A DNA stretch of 13,837 nucleotides from NCBI GenBank assembly GCA_023435225.1, contig JAEYRX010000063.1:1-13837 (forward strand), in the 5' to 3' direction. The notes beneath the pieces are model-generated. The model was not told the origin of the DNA, made no database searches, and saw only the letters and a list, made by a program, of their open reading frames with translations. Positions within the stretch are counted from its first letter, which is position 1. Each line of letters starts with the position of its first letter. The DNA is from Bacillota bacterium (GTDB lineage: Bacteria > Bacillota > UBA4882 > UBA8346). This document shows, piece after piece, positions 6,438 through 13,800 of this stretch. Position numbers and translations under genes: made by a program.

Positions 6438-6551
6438 TTATTTTATTATTGTTAGAATAATACTGTTTATATTAATAACGTAAACTTTAACCTGTGCGCC
6501 TTCATCCAAGTGTTTTAAATTTTCGAACTTTAATCCATCAGGTAAATTCAT
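6438..6551 (-). CDS. Possible small ORF or gene remnant, 37 residues, between convergent units
   Basis: Minus-strand frame from ATG 6551-6549 to TAA at 6440-6438. The first two thirds (MNLPDGLKFENLKHLDEGAQ) has a balanced, protein-like composition, while the end is Ile/Asn-rich like translated AT-rich spacer. AGGG about 9 nt upstream is a weak ribosome binding site, and the frame is closed by TGA a few codons before the ATG. It lies between converging operons and directly downstream of the GT2 gene on the same strand. I do not recognise it. It may be the decayed end of a former gene, or chance. Confidence 0.2.
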   Translation of the reverse strand: MNLPDGLKFENLKHLDEGAQVKVYVININSIILTIIK

Positions 6552-6667
6552 GGTACTATCCCTGATTCAATAATTTTATCTATATAAGCCAAGAAATGGT
6601 CTCTGATCCTTAATAATAATCCCCTCTGGTATCAAGTTTTTTTAAAAAGGCAGAAGAAAAAATAGGC

Positions 6668-7498
6668 TCATTTAGAGTAACTCCTTGTTTTTAAAGAATT
6701 TTTCTTGTTCTTTTTGGGAATTAATCCTTTGAAAGTTTTCCATCCCTGGTAATTAGTTTCAAAGATAGGCGTGTATCGATCTCCCCAGCGCTTTAAAGTA
6801 TCAAATAAAATCCAGTCTAAAGCTTCTCCGTAGATATTTTTTTGGTTGGTTAAATTCCCGGTGTGTTTATTATAAATGTATAGGACCTGATTAATCCAAT
6901 GGAAACGATAGCTTTCGATTAGTCGCGTCAAAACTCGAATATCCTCTGCATAGCGGCCATTATAAGGATCATCGGTAGGCCAGCCTCCGATTGTTTTCAA
7001 GGCTGAAGTACGGTAAAAACGCGGCCGCAGGGTTTGCTTGGATGATAAAAAACGGCATCGTTCTGGATAAGGACGACCTTTCCTCAAAATACTCTTAATG
7101 ATTGTTCCATTATTATCGAGAAATGTTTTCAAATAATTGCCATAAATTACTGCTATATCTGCAGGTTGTTTTCTAGCTTCATTAATTAATACTTCAATAG
7201 TAAAAGGGTAAAATAAATCGTCGCTGTCCAGCTGGACCAAGTAAGGTGTGTCTATTTGAGCCAGACCGATGTTTAATGATCGAGATTGACCAAGATTGGT
7301 TGGATTATGAATGATAGTAATTGGCATACCTTTAGGAAAATAGGTTTCTACTTTCTCTATAGTATTGTCGGAAGATCCGTCATCCACCAAAAGTATTTTC
7401 CAATTACGGCAGGTTTGATTTATGACGCTGTTTATAGCTTGACAAATAAAAGATTCACGATTATACGTTGTAATTAAAACCGTTACTTCGGTTTGCAT
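6668..7498 (-). CDS. Family 2 glycosyltransferase
   Basis: Inverting GT-A glycosyltransferase of 276 residues. It begins with the canonical VTVLITTYNR strand. The uridine-binding segment LLVDDGSSDNT is at 37-46, the metal-binding DSD is in LVQLDSDD (D91, D93), and the candidate catalytic base is in RYAEDIRV (E185/D186). No transmembrane helix is visible, so it should act at the cytoplasmic face. The start is uncertain: ATG 7498 has GGGTGA (7503-7508) close upstream, whereas GTG 7510 would add four residues and has no visible ribosome binding site, so ATG is preferred. It is the last gene of the minus-strand group, 55 nt after the epimerase gene and convergent with the kinase gene. The sugar specificity is not readable; O-antigen or capsule chain extension is likely. 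Confidence 0.85.
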   Translation of the reverse strand: MQTEVTVLITTYNRESFICQAINSVINQTCRNWKILLVDDGSSDNTIEKVETYFPKGMPITIIHNPTNLGQSRSLNIGLAQIDTPYLVQLDSDDLFYPFTIEVLINEARKQPADIAVIYGNYLKTFLDNNGTIIKSILRKGRPYPERCRFLSSKQTLRPRFYRTSALKTIGGWPTDDPYNGRYAEDIRVLTRLIESYRFHWINQVLYIYNKHTGNLTNQKNIYGEALDWILFDTLKRWGDRYTPIFETNYQGWKTFKGLIPKKNKKNSLKTRSYSK

Positions 7499-7553
7499 CG
7501 CTTCACCCACAAGGTAATCTAAAACAAAAAAATATTTATAAAATACTTCTAAA

Positions 7554-8549
7554 TTACTCGATTCTTAATTGACATTTTAACCAATTGCCTGTTTTATTAA
7601 GTCCCTTTTTAAGTCCGGTTACCGGTTCCCAACCGGTTAACTCTTTAATTTTCCTTAGATCAGGAGTTCTAATCATTGGTTCAAATTGATATCTTTCAAC
7701 AAAGTTATAGCCATTGGATTTGTTATCCATTATTTCGTTGATTAATTCGGCCAAGTCCAGGATTCGAATTTGTTGCCGGCTACCGATGTTGATGACATCC
7801 GGCGGATATTCCGCTCTAAACAGTGAAAAAAGAGCCTGTATAAAATCATCGATGTAACAAAAAGTCCGAATTTGGGTTCCATCACCGTTGATTTTGAGGG
7901 GTTCCTTTTTTAAGGCCCAGGTAATAAAGTTGGGAATCACCCGACCATAATTGGTTTTAACGTCCATATTCGGTCCATAAACATTAAAGGGCCTTATGAT
8001 TAAATATTTTATACCATAATGTCTACAGAGGTGTCTGGTCAACTCCTCTCCAAAACATTTACCGATTGCATAAGGGCTCCGTTGTTTACCCAAGATTAAG
8101 CGGCTTACCGTATCTCCCTCACTGAATCCCTGATAAGGTATACTATCATAAATTCCATACACTTCGGAACTTGAGAAGTATATATACCTGGCGTCAAATC
8201 TATAGGCAAGTTCGATTAGATTTTTAACGCCATCGGAATTAACGGTTAAAGTATCAATTGGGTTTTTCTCATAATCGGTAGGATTGGCCAAAGCAGCTAG
8301 GTGCCATATAGAGTCAAATTTATTTTTTAAATTGGGAATGGATTGAGAAATATCGGTCCTAATAACTTTCAACCTTGGATCGCTTGAAACTTCGGCCAAA
8401 TTATTCAGGCTTCCGGTAGAAAAATTATCGAGAACGACTATTTCTTTAACATATTGAGTTCGAAGTAATCGTTTAACGAAGTGACTACCGAGAAATCCGG
8501 CTCCACCGGCTATTAAAAATCTTTTATAACTAAAAGAATTATTTAGCAC
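7554..8549 (-). CDS. NAD-dependent nucleotide-sugar epimerase/dehydratase, UDP-glucuronate decarboxylase-like
   Basis: Extended-SDR enzyme of 331 residues acting on a nucleotide sugar in the cytoplasm. The NAD-binding GGAGFLG is at 15-21, with DNFSTGS (41-47) after the second β-strand. The catalytic Ser-rich segment is FSSSEVYG (125-132), and the active-site pair is Y160/K164 in SPYAIGK. The stretch FNVYGPNM, then GRVIPNFITWAL, GDGTQIRTFCYIDD and the C-terminal RTPDLRKIKELTGWEP, follows the pattern of UDP-xylose synthase (UXS) proteins. The loop differs in length from typical UXS, so a 4-epimerase or 4,6-dehydratase is possible. The start is GTG 8549-8547, with an excellent GGAGG at 8557-8561 and 7-nt spacing. 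It lies between glf2 and the GT2 gene on the same strand, presumably in one operon, and would supply a donor to the adjacent transferases. Confidence 0.82.
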   Translation of the reverse strand: MLNNSFSYKRFLIAGGAGFLGSHFVKRLLRTQYVKEIVVLDNFSTGSLNNLAEVSSDPRLKVIRTDISQSIPNLKNKFDSIWHLAALANPTDYEKNPIDTLTVNSDGVKNLIELAYRFDARYIYFSSSEVYGIYDSIPYQGFSEGDTVSRLILGKQRSPYAIGKCFGEELTRHLCRHYGIKYLIIRPFNVYGPNMDVKTNYGRVIPNFITWALKKEPLKINGDGTQIRTFCYIDDFIQALFSLFRAEYPPDVINIGSRQQIRILDLAELINEIMDNKSNGYNFVERYQFEPMIRTPDLRKIKELTGWEPVTGLKKGLNKTGNWLKCQLRIE

Positions 8550-8684
8550 GGCAATGCCTCCATTATCACAAAATCGTCTTGAATGTAATTTTATTTATTT
8601 CCAAACAGATTTGTTATAGTCTACGACCTCCCTCCTTTTAATGTGTTATGATCCAAGCATTTTAATGCCGCTTAAAATAGAAAA
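8550..8684 (-). other. Gap between glf2 and the epimerase gene
   Basis: This 135-nt gap contains a strong but unused ribosome-binding-like run (AAAGGAGGGAGG on the minus strand, about 8629-8640) with no start codon at usable distance, and a short palindrome GCATTTTAATGC (8657-8668). No terminator with a T-run was seen, so read-through into the epimerase gene is plausible. The orphan Shine-Dalgarno run may be left from a lost gene. Confidence 0.35.
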
Positions 8685-9788
8685 TCAACCGGAATGAAAA
8701 GGCTTTATCTGGCTTTCAAATAAGTTTAATGCCTGTGCTACAACCTGATCCATATTGTAATACCTATAACTTCCCAACCTGCCGGCGAACCAAACATTAG
8801 TCAACTTATCTGCTTCAGCTTTGTACTTATAATAAAGCTCGAAGTTTTCAGCTCTGGGAACCGGATAATAAGGTTCTCCAACAGCAGAAGGATACTCATA
8901 AGCTATGGTCGTTTTCGGATGAAGCTGTCCGGTCAGATGTTTAAACTCGGTTATCCGGGTAAAATCATATTCATTCGGATAATTGACAATGGCTGTATCT
9001 TGATAACATTCGCGATCAAAAGTTTCAAAAGAAAATTTTAAGGATCGGTAGGGCAGTTTACCAAATTTATAATCAAAATACGCATCAATTGGACCCGTGT
9101 AGATTAATCTTTTATAGGGAATCAGCTCCCGGATCTCCCGATAATCAGTCTGTAGTATCAAATGGATCTTCGGATGGTCAATCATCTTCGCAAACATATT
9201 TGTATAACCATATTTGGGTATAACTTGATATTTATCGGGAAAATAACGGTTATCCCTATTGGTTCTGACCGGAATTCGTGAACAAACGGAACCATCCAGT
9301 TCGGACGGGTATAAATCCCATTGCTTCTTGGTATAATTTTTATAGAATTTATCATATAATTCTCTACCAACTTTACTAACTATAACATCTTCGGAGTTGT
9401 TAAGCGTATCTATCGGTTCGGCTATGGATTCAAAAAATTTCTTTAAATCTTGTTCACTAAAATTAAACCCATAAAGCTCGTTGATTGTATCTAGATTTAT
9501 AGGAATAGGTACTTTTCGACCATCGATATTGGCGGTTACTCTAAGTTCAAATAGATTCCATTTGGTAAATTGCGATAAATAATCAAACATTTTTTTACTG
9601 TTAGTATGAAATAGGTGAGGTCCGTATTTATGAACCAAAATTGCATCTTCATTATAGTAGTCATAGGCATTACCGCCAATATGATTACGAAGTTCCACTA
9701 TTAATACCTGCCGACCCAAAATGTTTGAGATACGTTCCGCTAATATGCATCCGGTAAATCCAGCCCCTACAATCAAATAATCATACAT
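8685..9788 (-). CDS. glf: UDP-galactopyranose mutase, copy 2
   Basis: Second Glf flavoenzyme of the window, 367 residues, making UDP-galactofuranose or a related furanose donor. FAD motif GAGFTG (8-13), then IVELRNHIGGNAYD and KYGPHLFHT. The substrate block RIPVRTNRDNRYF and EFKHLTGQLHP are present, and the C-terminal YRYYNMD is at 341-347. The start is ATG 9788-9786, which yields the family-typical MYDYLIVGAG with GGGAG at 9799-9803. The longer frame from TTG 9866 adds 26 residues foreign to the family and overlaps the preceding gene's 3' end. It starts 58 nt after the GT8-like gene, in the same operon. It resembles copy 1 throughout but differs in many active-site-flanking positions, so the two are old paralogs or separate acquisitions rather than a recent duplication. 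Confidence 0.93.
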   Translation of the reverse strand: MYDYLIVGAGFTGCILAERISNILGRQVLIVELRNHIGGNAYDYYNEDAILVHKYGPHLFHTNSKKMFDYLSQFTKWNLFELRVTANIDGRKVPIPINLDTINELYGFNFSEQDLKKFFESIAEPIDTLNNSEDVIVSKVGRELYDKFYKNYTKKQWDLYPSELDGSVCSRIPVRTNRDNRYFPDKYQVIPKYGYTNMFAKMIDHPKIHLILQTDYREIRELIPYKRLIYTGPIDAYFDYKFGKLPYRSLKFSFETFDRECYQDTAIVNYPNEYDFTRITEFKHLTGQLHPKTTIAYEYPSAVGEPYYPVPRAENFELYYKYKAEADKLTNVWFAGRLGSYRYYNMDQVVAQALNLFESQIKPFHSG

Positions 9789-9798
9789 TGCATAATTA

Positions 9799-9803
9799 CT
9801 CCC
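9799..9803 (-). promoter_or_regulatory. Ribosome binding site deciding the glf2 start
   Basis: GGGAG on the minus strand lies 10 nt before ATG 9788-9786. The spacing is slightly long, but the start also agrees with the normal Glf N-terminus, and no good site precedes the upstream TTG. Confidence 0.55.
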
Positions 9804-9846
9804 AATCTTCGGTTCTTTTTTAAGAAAATAATTATCCCAAACTCTT

Positions 9847-10947
9847 TCACTGCAAATTTTTTTCAACTGTCTTAAATGACCCCTTTGTTTTTTTGGATAT
9901 TTCCTTGTTATTTCGACGTTTTAAGGTCAACTTAAAAAATTGATTGTCCTTTAAGAATGGATTATCAAGATCTTTGAAAAGTCCGGGTTTATTTCTATAA
10001 ATTAACCTTGATTCTTTATCAATTTGATGGCCGTTTATAAAGCAATTATAACTCCATTGGTTTCGGCTTAACCCTATATTCGTTTCCTGCAAGTCTTGCA
10101 AATATTGCTTTCTGATTTTATTTATTATTGATTTTTGATTGTGATCGGACTTTTCTATTTCATGGTTAAAATAGTTGGAATACAGTCCCGAGAAGTGAAA
10201 AAGGCATAATGGCTTCCCGTTCACCAGATATTCTCCATTGCTGTCCAAGGTAAGAAGCCTTTCGTGGAAGTTCCACGGTCCCACATTATAACCGGGATCG
10301 GTTTGTATAAAATAATTAAACAGTCCTGTTGTAAGATCCAACCATTTTTGCTCATTCCATAAACCTTTTTGGAGATCTTTATAACAGTGTTTCAATAAAA
10401 TCTTGGCCCACCATTGAAGAAATTTATGGGACTCATTGCCTCTTTTAATAGCCAAATAGCCGGTGTTGAATATTCCGCTCCGGTGAACCGTTCCTAAATG
10501 AGTAAATGGTTGTTTCTTGTTAAAACGGATAAAATGCGGCGAGAAAACTATTTCACTTGTTTTCAAACATTCCGCTAATTCAAAAAACGGCCCATATACT
10601 TTAGTATCCGCATCGAGAAAGATAATAAAATTGTGATTTTTGTTATTTTCCAATAGGTGGATTAATAATTGAGCTTTACAAGCGTTGGCCCCTTCAAATC
10701 GATTGTACTGAAATATAAATTGATTAAAGTTGGTAAAGCCCAAATTTTTCGCTAAAATTATCTCATCAAAACAAGTATTTAAAATGCTTTCCGTCTTCGG
10801 TGGAACCTTTTTTTCTACAATACAGACTATAACTTTTGTACCAGGCATATGTTTTTTCACCGATTTAGCCATTACCGTAGCCTGTGGCAAATAACCGGCG
10901 GTAGCAACCGTTGTGAATACTATTTCTTCTTTGTTTGTTAATAACAT
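9847..10947 (-). CDS. GT8-like nucleotide-sugar glycosyltransferase
   Basis: Predicted retaining-type GT-A glycosyltransferase, 366 residues, cytoplasmic. The N-terminus EIVFTTVATAGYLPQATVMAKSV is typical of GT8-like proteins. ANACKAQLL (88-96) precedes the metal-binding LDAD (D112, D114), and SGIFNTGYLAIKRG (157-170) is the acceptor-side NTG motif. WNEQKWLD (197-204) follows, then a His in CLFHFSG that could complete the metal site. The C-terminal roughly 100 residues are charged and Lys-rich, without recognised motifs. GGAG with a 10-nt spacer precedes the ATG. It heads the minus-strand group with glf2, the epimerase and the GT2 gene, and is separated from rmlD by 206 nt. The donor is unknown; it is a candidate partner for the sugars made by its neighbours. 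Confidence 0.72.
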   Translation of the reverse strand: MLLTNKEEIVFTTVATAGYLPQATVMAKSVKKHMPGTKVIVCIVEKKVPPKTESILNTCFDEIILAKNLGFTNFNQFIFQYNRFEGANACKAQLLIHLLENNKNHNFIIFLDADTKVYGPFFELAECLKTSEIVFSPHFIRFNKKQPFTHLGTVHRSGIFNTGYLAIKRGNESHKFLQWWAKILLKHCYKDLQKGLWNEQKWLDLTTGLFNYFIQTDPGYNVGPWNFHERLLTLDSNGEYLVNGKPLCLFHFSGLYSNYFNHEIEKSDHNQKSIINKIRKQYLQDLQETNIGLSRNQWSYNCFINGHQIDKESRLIYRNKPGLFKDLDNPFLKDNQFFKLTLKRRNNKEISKKTKGSFKTVEKNLQ

Positions 10948-11153
10948 TTTATTTTAGCTCCAATTGAAATGTAGGGGATTTCCCCAAACCTCTGGAGGGT
11001 AAAAAGATAATAAAGTCATGGGTCCTCAGCTTGTTGATGAAAAAGGTATTTATGATGTCGTAGAGATTGATTATAATAGAGGTTACATTTGGCTGATTTA
11101 AATATGACTGCAGCCTTTGCCGGAGTCCAATAATCTTATATACGGCTTAGACC
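10948..11153. other. Gap between rmlD and the GT8-like gene
   Basis: 206 nt on the boundary of two minus-strand gene groups. No clear T-run terminator follows rmlD. GGGGATTTCCCC (10974-10985) is a near-palindrome 26 nt before the GT8-like start; a similar GGGGAATCCC lies before the first cassette gene at 2144-2153. A short plus-strand frame at 11018-11101 (27 residues, beginning MGPQLVDEKGIYDVVEID) looks protein-like but has no properly spaced ribosome binding site, so it is not called as a gene. Confidence 0.4.
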
Positions 11154-11996
11154 TTAATTAATACTAAAATTGTCAAGGTATCGTTGTAAAGCATTTTGAA
11201 AGCTGGGCATTTCAATACCCAACAAATGAGAAGCATCTTTTGCCAAAACGCTATATCCGGGGCGGGGGGCGGGACGATTTAATTCCGCAGAGCTAATCGG
11301 TTCTAATATAGCTTCCTTCAAGTTGGCCTGCTCCAATATTGACTTGGCAAACTCAAACCAGGTACAACAGCCATTATTAGTAATATGATAAATCCCATAA
11401 ACTTTGGTATCAATTAGCCGGACTATTGCCGAAGCCAAGTCGGCGGCATAAGTAGGAGAACCGGTCTGGTCATTAACAATCCTCAATGTTTTTCCTTCAA
11501 TAGCATTTTGATAAATAGTCCATATAAAATTATGGCCGATATCCCCAAAAAGCCAGGCGGTCCTGAAGATAAAGAATTTATCTAAGTGCATCTTCACAAT
11601 CTCTTCGCCCTGCCATTTGGTTTTTCCATAAACATTAATCGGATTAACCGGATCATACTCCCGGTATGGCCGGTCAGCCCGGCCGTCAAAGACATAATCC
11701 GTCGAGATATACACCAATACGGCGCCGGTAATTTGGCAGGCATTGACCACATTTTTCGTGGCAATTACGTTATTTAAGTAAGCAGAGTCCGGATTCAGTT
11801 CACAACCGTCAACATTGGTCATGGCCGCGCAGTGAATTACCAGTTCCGGTTGGCCTCTTTGAAAATAATCCAGGGTTGCCTGGTGCGAAACAAGATCAAG
11901 TTTAGGTAAGTCCGTTAAGTATAATTCTTCATTCTTTAAAGTTTTCCGAAAAGCGTAGCCTAATTGACCTTCGACGCCGGTGATGATGATCTTCAT
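11154..11996 (-). CDS. rmlD: dTDP-4-dehydrorhamnose reductase
   Basis: Catalyses the last step of dTDP-L-rhamnose synthesis, the NAD(P)H-dependent reduction of dTDP-4-keto-L-rhamnose. 280 residues, standard for the family. The cofactor motif GVEGQLG is at 7-13, HCAAMTNVDGCE at 55-66, and the catalytic STDYVFDG at 98-105 with the Y123/K127 pair in NVYGKTK. RTAWLFG (145-151) and DQTGSPTYAADLA are further RmlD landmarks. The start is ATG 11996-11994, with GAGG at 12006-12009. A longer frame to 12062 would add 22 residues that run into rmlB and lack homology to the family N-terminus. It follows rmlB by 29 nt, the third gene of the rmlC-rmlB-rmlD unit. Confidence 0.94.
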   Translation of the reverse strand: MKIIITGVEGQLGYAFRKTLKNEELYLTDLPKLDLVSHQATLDYFQRGQPELVIHCAAMTNVDGCELNPDSAYLNNVIATKNVVNACQITGAVLVYISTDYVFDGRADRPYREYDPVNPINVYGKTKWQGEEIVKMHLDKFFIFRTAWLFGDIGHNFIWTIYQNAIEGKTLRIVNDQTGSPTYAADLASAIVRLIDTKVYGIYHITNNGCCTWFEFAKSILEQANLKEAILEPISSAELNRPAPRPGYSVLAKDASHLLGIEMPSFQNALQRYLDNFSIN

Positions 11997-12005
11997 TCGC
12001 TCAAA

Positions 12006-12009
12006 CCTC
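12006..12009 (-). promoter_or_regulatory. Ribosome binding site deciding the rmlD start
   Basis: GAGG on the minus strand, 9 nt before ATG 11996-11994. It supports a start at the conserved MKIIITG sequence rather than inside the rmlB end. Confidence 0.55.
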
Positions 12010-12025
12010 GCTTTGATTTTAGACT

Positions 12026-12982
12026 TTAATTTTGCCACCAGGAGCGGTGTTCTACATACCACCGAATTGTTTCTTTTATACCGGATTCAAAACTGAAGAC
12101 AGGATGCCATCTCAATGAAATTCGAAGTTTTCCGGCATCCATGGCATAACGCCGGTCATGTCCCGGACGATCGGTCACATATTTAATCAATGATTCCGTC
12201 AAACAAAGTTGATTCAAGATTATTTTCACAATTTCCAGATTAGAATGTTCTTCATTAGCTCCAACATTATATACTTCACCCGGTTTACCATAATGAAATA
12301 TCGTATCAATTGCCCGGCAATGATCTTGTACGTGAATCCAGTCCCGAATATGCAATCCGTCACCATAAAGAGGCAGTTCTTTGCCATCCAGCGCATTGGT
12401 TATCATCAAGGGAATCAGCTTTTCCGGAAATTGATACGGCCCGTAATTATTGGAACAACGGCTGATTATCACCGGTAGCCGATAGGTTTGATATGCCGCT
12501 CTTACCAATAGATCGGCCGCGGCTTTACTGGCGGAATAAGGGCTATTTGGCTTTAGAGAAGTTTCTTCCGTAAAATAATCTGTAGCTCCCAGACTACCGT
12601 ATACTTCATCAGTGGAGATCTGCAGGAAACGAGGTATATTATATTTTAGAGCCAAACTTAATAATACTTGGGTCCCTAAAACATTAGTTAATATAAACCG
12701 GTCGGGATTATTAATACTCCTGTCTACATGTGATTCGGCAGCTAAATGAATAACCCCGTCCAACCCATTCGCAAATAAAGGTTCAAGTCTGCGACGGTCG
12801 ATAATATCGCCTTTAACAAAGCGATAATTAGGCTTCTTCTCCAAATCCCGGATATTTTCAAGATTTCCGGCATAAGTAAGCTTATCATAGTTAATTAAAT
12901 GATAATTAGGATGAGTATCACATAAATAATGTAATAAATTGCTGCCTATAAAACCGGCTCCTCCGGTAATTAAAATTTTCAT
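12026..12982 (-). CDS. rmlB: dTDP-glucose 4,6-dehydratase
   Basis: Second enzyme of the dTDP-L-rhamnose pathway: NAD-dependent dehydration of dTDP-glucose to dTDP-4-keto-6-deoxyglucose. 318 residues, at the shorter end for the family. NAD motif GGAGFIG (7-13), AAESHVDRSI (81-90), catalytic STDEVYG (123-129, with the T-D-E triad) and Y149/K153 in SPYSASK. RCSNNYGPYQFPEKLIP and GDGLHIRDWIHVQDH are family signatures, and RPGHDRRYAMD occurs near the C-terminus. GAGG 10 nt before the ATG fits the start. It follows rmlC by 21 nt and precedes rmlD, so the three form a tight unit. All catalytic residues are intact. Confidence 0.95.
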   Translation of the reverse strand: MKILITGGAGFIGSNLLHYLCDTHPNYHLINYDKLTYAGNLENIRDLEKKPNYRFVKGDIIDRRRLEPLFANGLDGVIHLAAESHVDRSINNPDRFILTNVLGTQVLLSLALKYNIPRFLQISTDEVYGSLGATDYFTEETSLKPNSPYSASKAAADLLVRAAYQTYRLPVIISRCSNNYGPYQFPEKLIPLMITNALDGKELPLYGDGLHIRDWIHVQDHCRAIDTIFHYGKPGEVYNVGANEEHSNLEIVKIILNQLCLTESLIKYVTDRPGHDRRYAMDAGKLRISLRWHPVFSFESGIKETIRWYVEHRSWWQN

Positions 12983-13003
12983 TAATCTGTACCTCGTTGA
13001 ATA

Positions 13004-13459
13004 CTATCTGTTTTTAGTCTGCCATGAAAACCCTATCTGCGGATCATCCCAGGGAATCCGGTACTCATCGGGCTGTTCCGGATCGTATGCTTCCGAAGTA
13101 ATATAGGCAATCATGGCCGGATTCATTCCCAAGACCCGGTAACCATGAGCAACCCCGGCAGGGATAAGCAATAAAATAGGATTATCTTCACCCATATAGA
13201 AAACATTTGTTTCAGCTATTGAAGATGAATCCGGTCTTAGATCGTATAAAACCACTTGAGCGTTTCCAAACGGGAAAAACCAGATATCATCCTGATTTTT
13301 ATGATAATGGAAGGCTTTAATCACTCCGGGATAGGTGAGTGACAGGGAAAATTGACCAAATTTTTTAAACATGGGATCATCACTGCGGAGAAGCTCCATA
13401 AAAAAACCCCGGTCGTCAACATGCTTAATCAGCTTTTTAATATCCAAACCTTCAATCAC
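13004..13459 (-). CDS. rmlC: dTDP-4-dehydrorhamnose 3,5-epimerase family protein (short form)
   Basis: Cupin-fold epimerase for dTDP-4-keto-6-deoxyglucose, the step between RmlB and RmlD. DDRGFFMELL (15-24), GVIKAFHYHKNQDDIWF (45-61, with conserved catalytic-type H51), the LYDLRPDS strand, PAGVAHGYRVL (100-110, H105) and the tail YDPEQPDEYRIPWDDP match the RmlC order. At 151 residues it is about 30 shorter than classical RmlC (about 180). The usual RGLHYQ is replaced by KAFHYH, so it is a divergent short member. Its position directly ahead of rmlB and rmlD supports the role. The start is GTG 13459-13457, with AAGGA about 11 nt upstream. A related 3-epimerase or isomerase activity cannot be excluded. 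Confidence 0.82.
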   Translation of the reverse strand: MIEGLDIKKLIKHVDDRGFFMELLRSDDPMFKKFGQFSLSLTYPGVIKAFHYHKNQDDIWFFPFGNAQVVLYDLRPDSSSIAETNVFYMGEDNPILLLIPAGVAHGYRVLGMNPAMIAYITSEAYDPEQPDEYRIPWDDPQIGFSWQTKNR

Positions 13460-13501
13460 GGAAAGATCATTCCTTTAAAAAGTTTTTCTTTCATTCAAAT
13501 C

Positions 13502-13507
13502 ATTATA
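13502..13507 (-). promoter_or_regulatory. Candidate -10 element for the rmlCBD unit
   Basis: A perfect TATAAT on the minus strand, 42 nt upstream of the rmlC GTG. No good -35 is found 16-18 nt upstream. A small dyad TCAAT-5-ATTGA (13509-13523) overlaps the spacer region and might bind a regulator. Confidence 0.35.
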
Positions 13508-13519
13508 TTCAATCTATGA

Positions 13520-13647
13520 TTGAGATTTTACTTTGATGAGGGATTTTTGCCAGATATGTTGGGAGAGAAGGAAACAAGGAATTTCATTGAGTACAGGAGG
13601 CTATCCGCTTGAATAAGCATTTCAAGTTGTCAAGTCTCATGGTTTGA
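13520..13647 (+). pseudogene. Possible remnant of a translationally coupled gene junction
   Basis: A plus-strand frame open from 13520 ends at TGA 13610-13612 and reads as protein-like sequence (DEGFLPDMLGEKETRNFIEY). Within its last codons lies AGGAGG (13595-13600), 8 nt before TTG 13609-13611, which overlaps the TGA as in many operons. The TTG frame runs only 12 codons (MNKHFKLSSLMV) to TGA 13645-13647. This geometry suggests the tail of one gene and the head of another, both decayed or deleted. I do not recognise either protein. A chance ribosome-binding-like motif is the alternative. Confidence 0.25.
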
Positions 13648-13714
13648 AGTCCGTGTTTTTAAGATTATAGCCCATTTCAGATAGACCAAAGAAAACATAA
13701 AATAATATATCTAT

Positions 13715-13800
13715 ATATGTTGAAAAAAGTTTTAGGTAAAACATTCACATCCTTAAAGCCGGCTGTGAATGGCGAAATTCTTGAACTTTTTTCAACATAT
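13715..13800. repeat. Large nested inverted-repeat element
   Basis: Perfect 17-bp arms at 13715-13731 and 13784-13800 (ATATGTTGAAAAAAGTT and complement) are separated by 52 nt. That interval contains a second perfect 8-bp inverted repeat, CATTCACA (13742-13749) and TGTGAATG (13764-13771), closed by a GCCGGC-containing loop. The half-site ATATATGTTG recurs at 13811-13820 and could pair with the right arm instead (13793-13800). It may be a miniature transposable element, a structured RNA or a terminator/attenuator. Confidence 0.6.

Noticed and set aside
6403..6667. Strong bidirectional terminator between the convergent operons
   Set aside because: Only weak, all-A/T stems (6407-6420, 6444-6462) without a GC-rich helix and T-run were found.
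9182..9370. Frames inside glf2 (9182-9370), rmlD (11586-11777), rmlB (12209-12478) and the GT2 gene (7286-7477)
   Set aside because: These are shadow frames of genes with intact catalytic motifs; none has independent support.
9789..9866. 26-residue N-terminal extension of Glf2 from a TTG start
   Set aside because: It overlaps the preceding gene, has no well-spaced ribosome binding site, and Glf proteins normally begin just before the FAD motif.
13715..13800. Intact insertion sequence end
   Set aside because: No transposase frame lies nearby, and both arms are only about 50 nt apart, so it is kept as an inverted-repeat element of unknown type.
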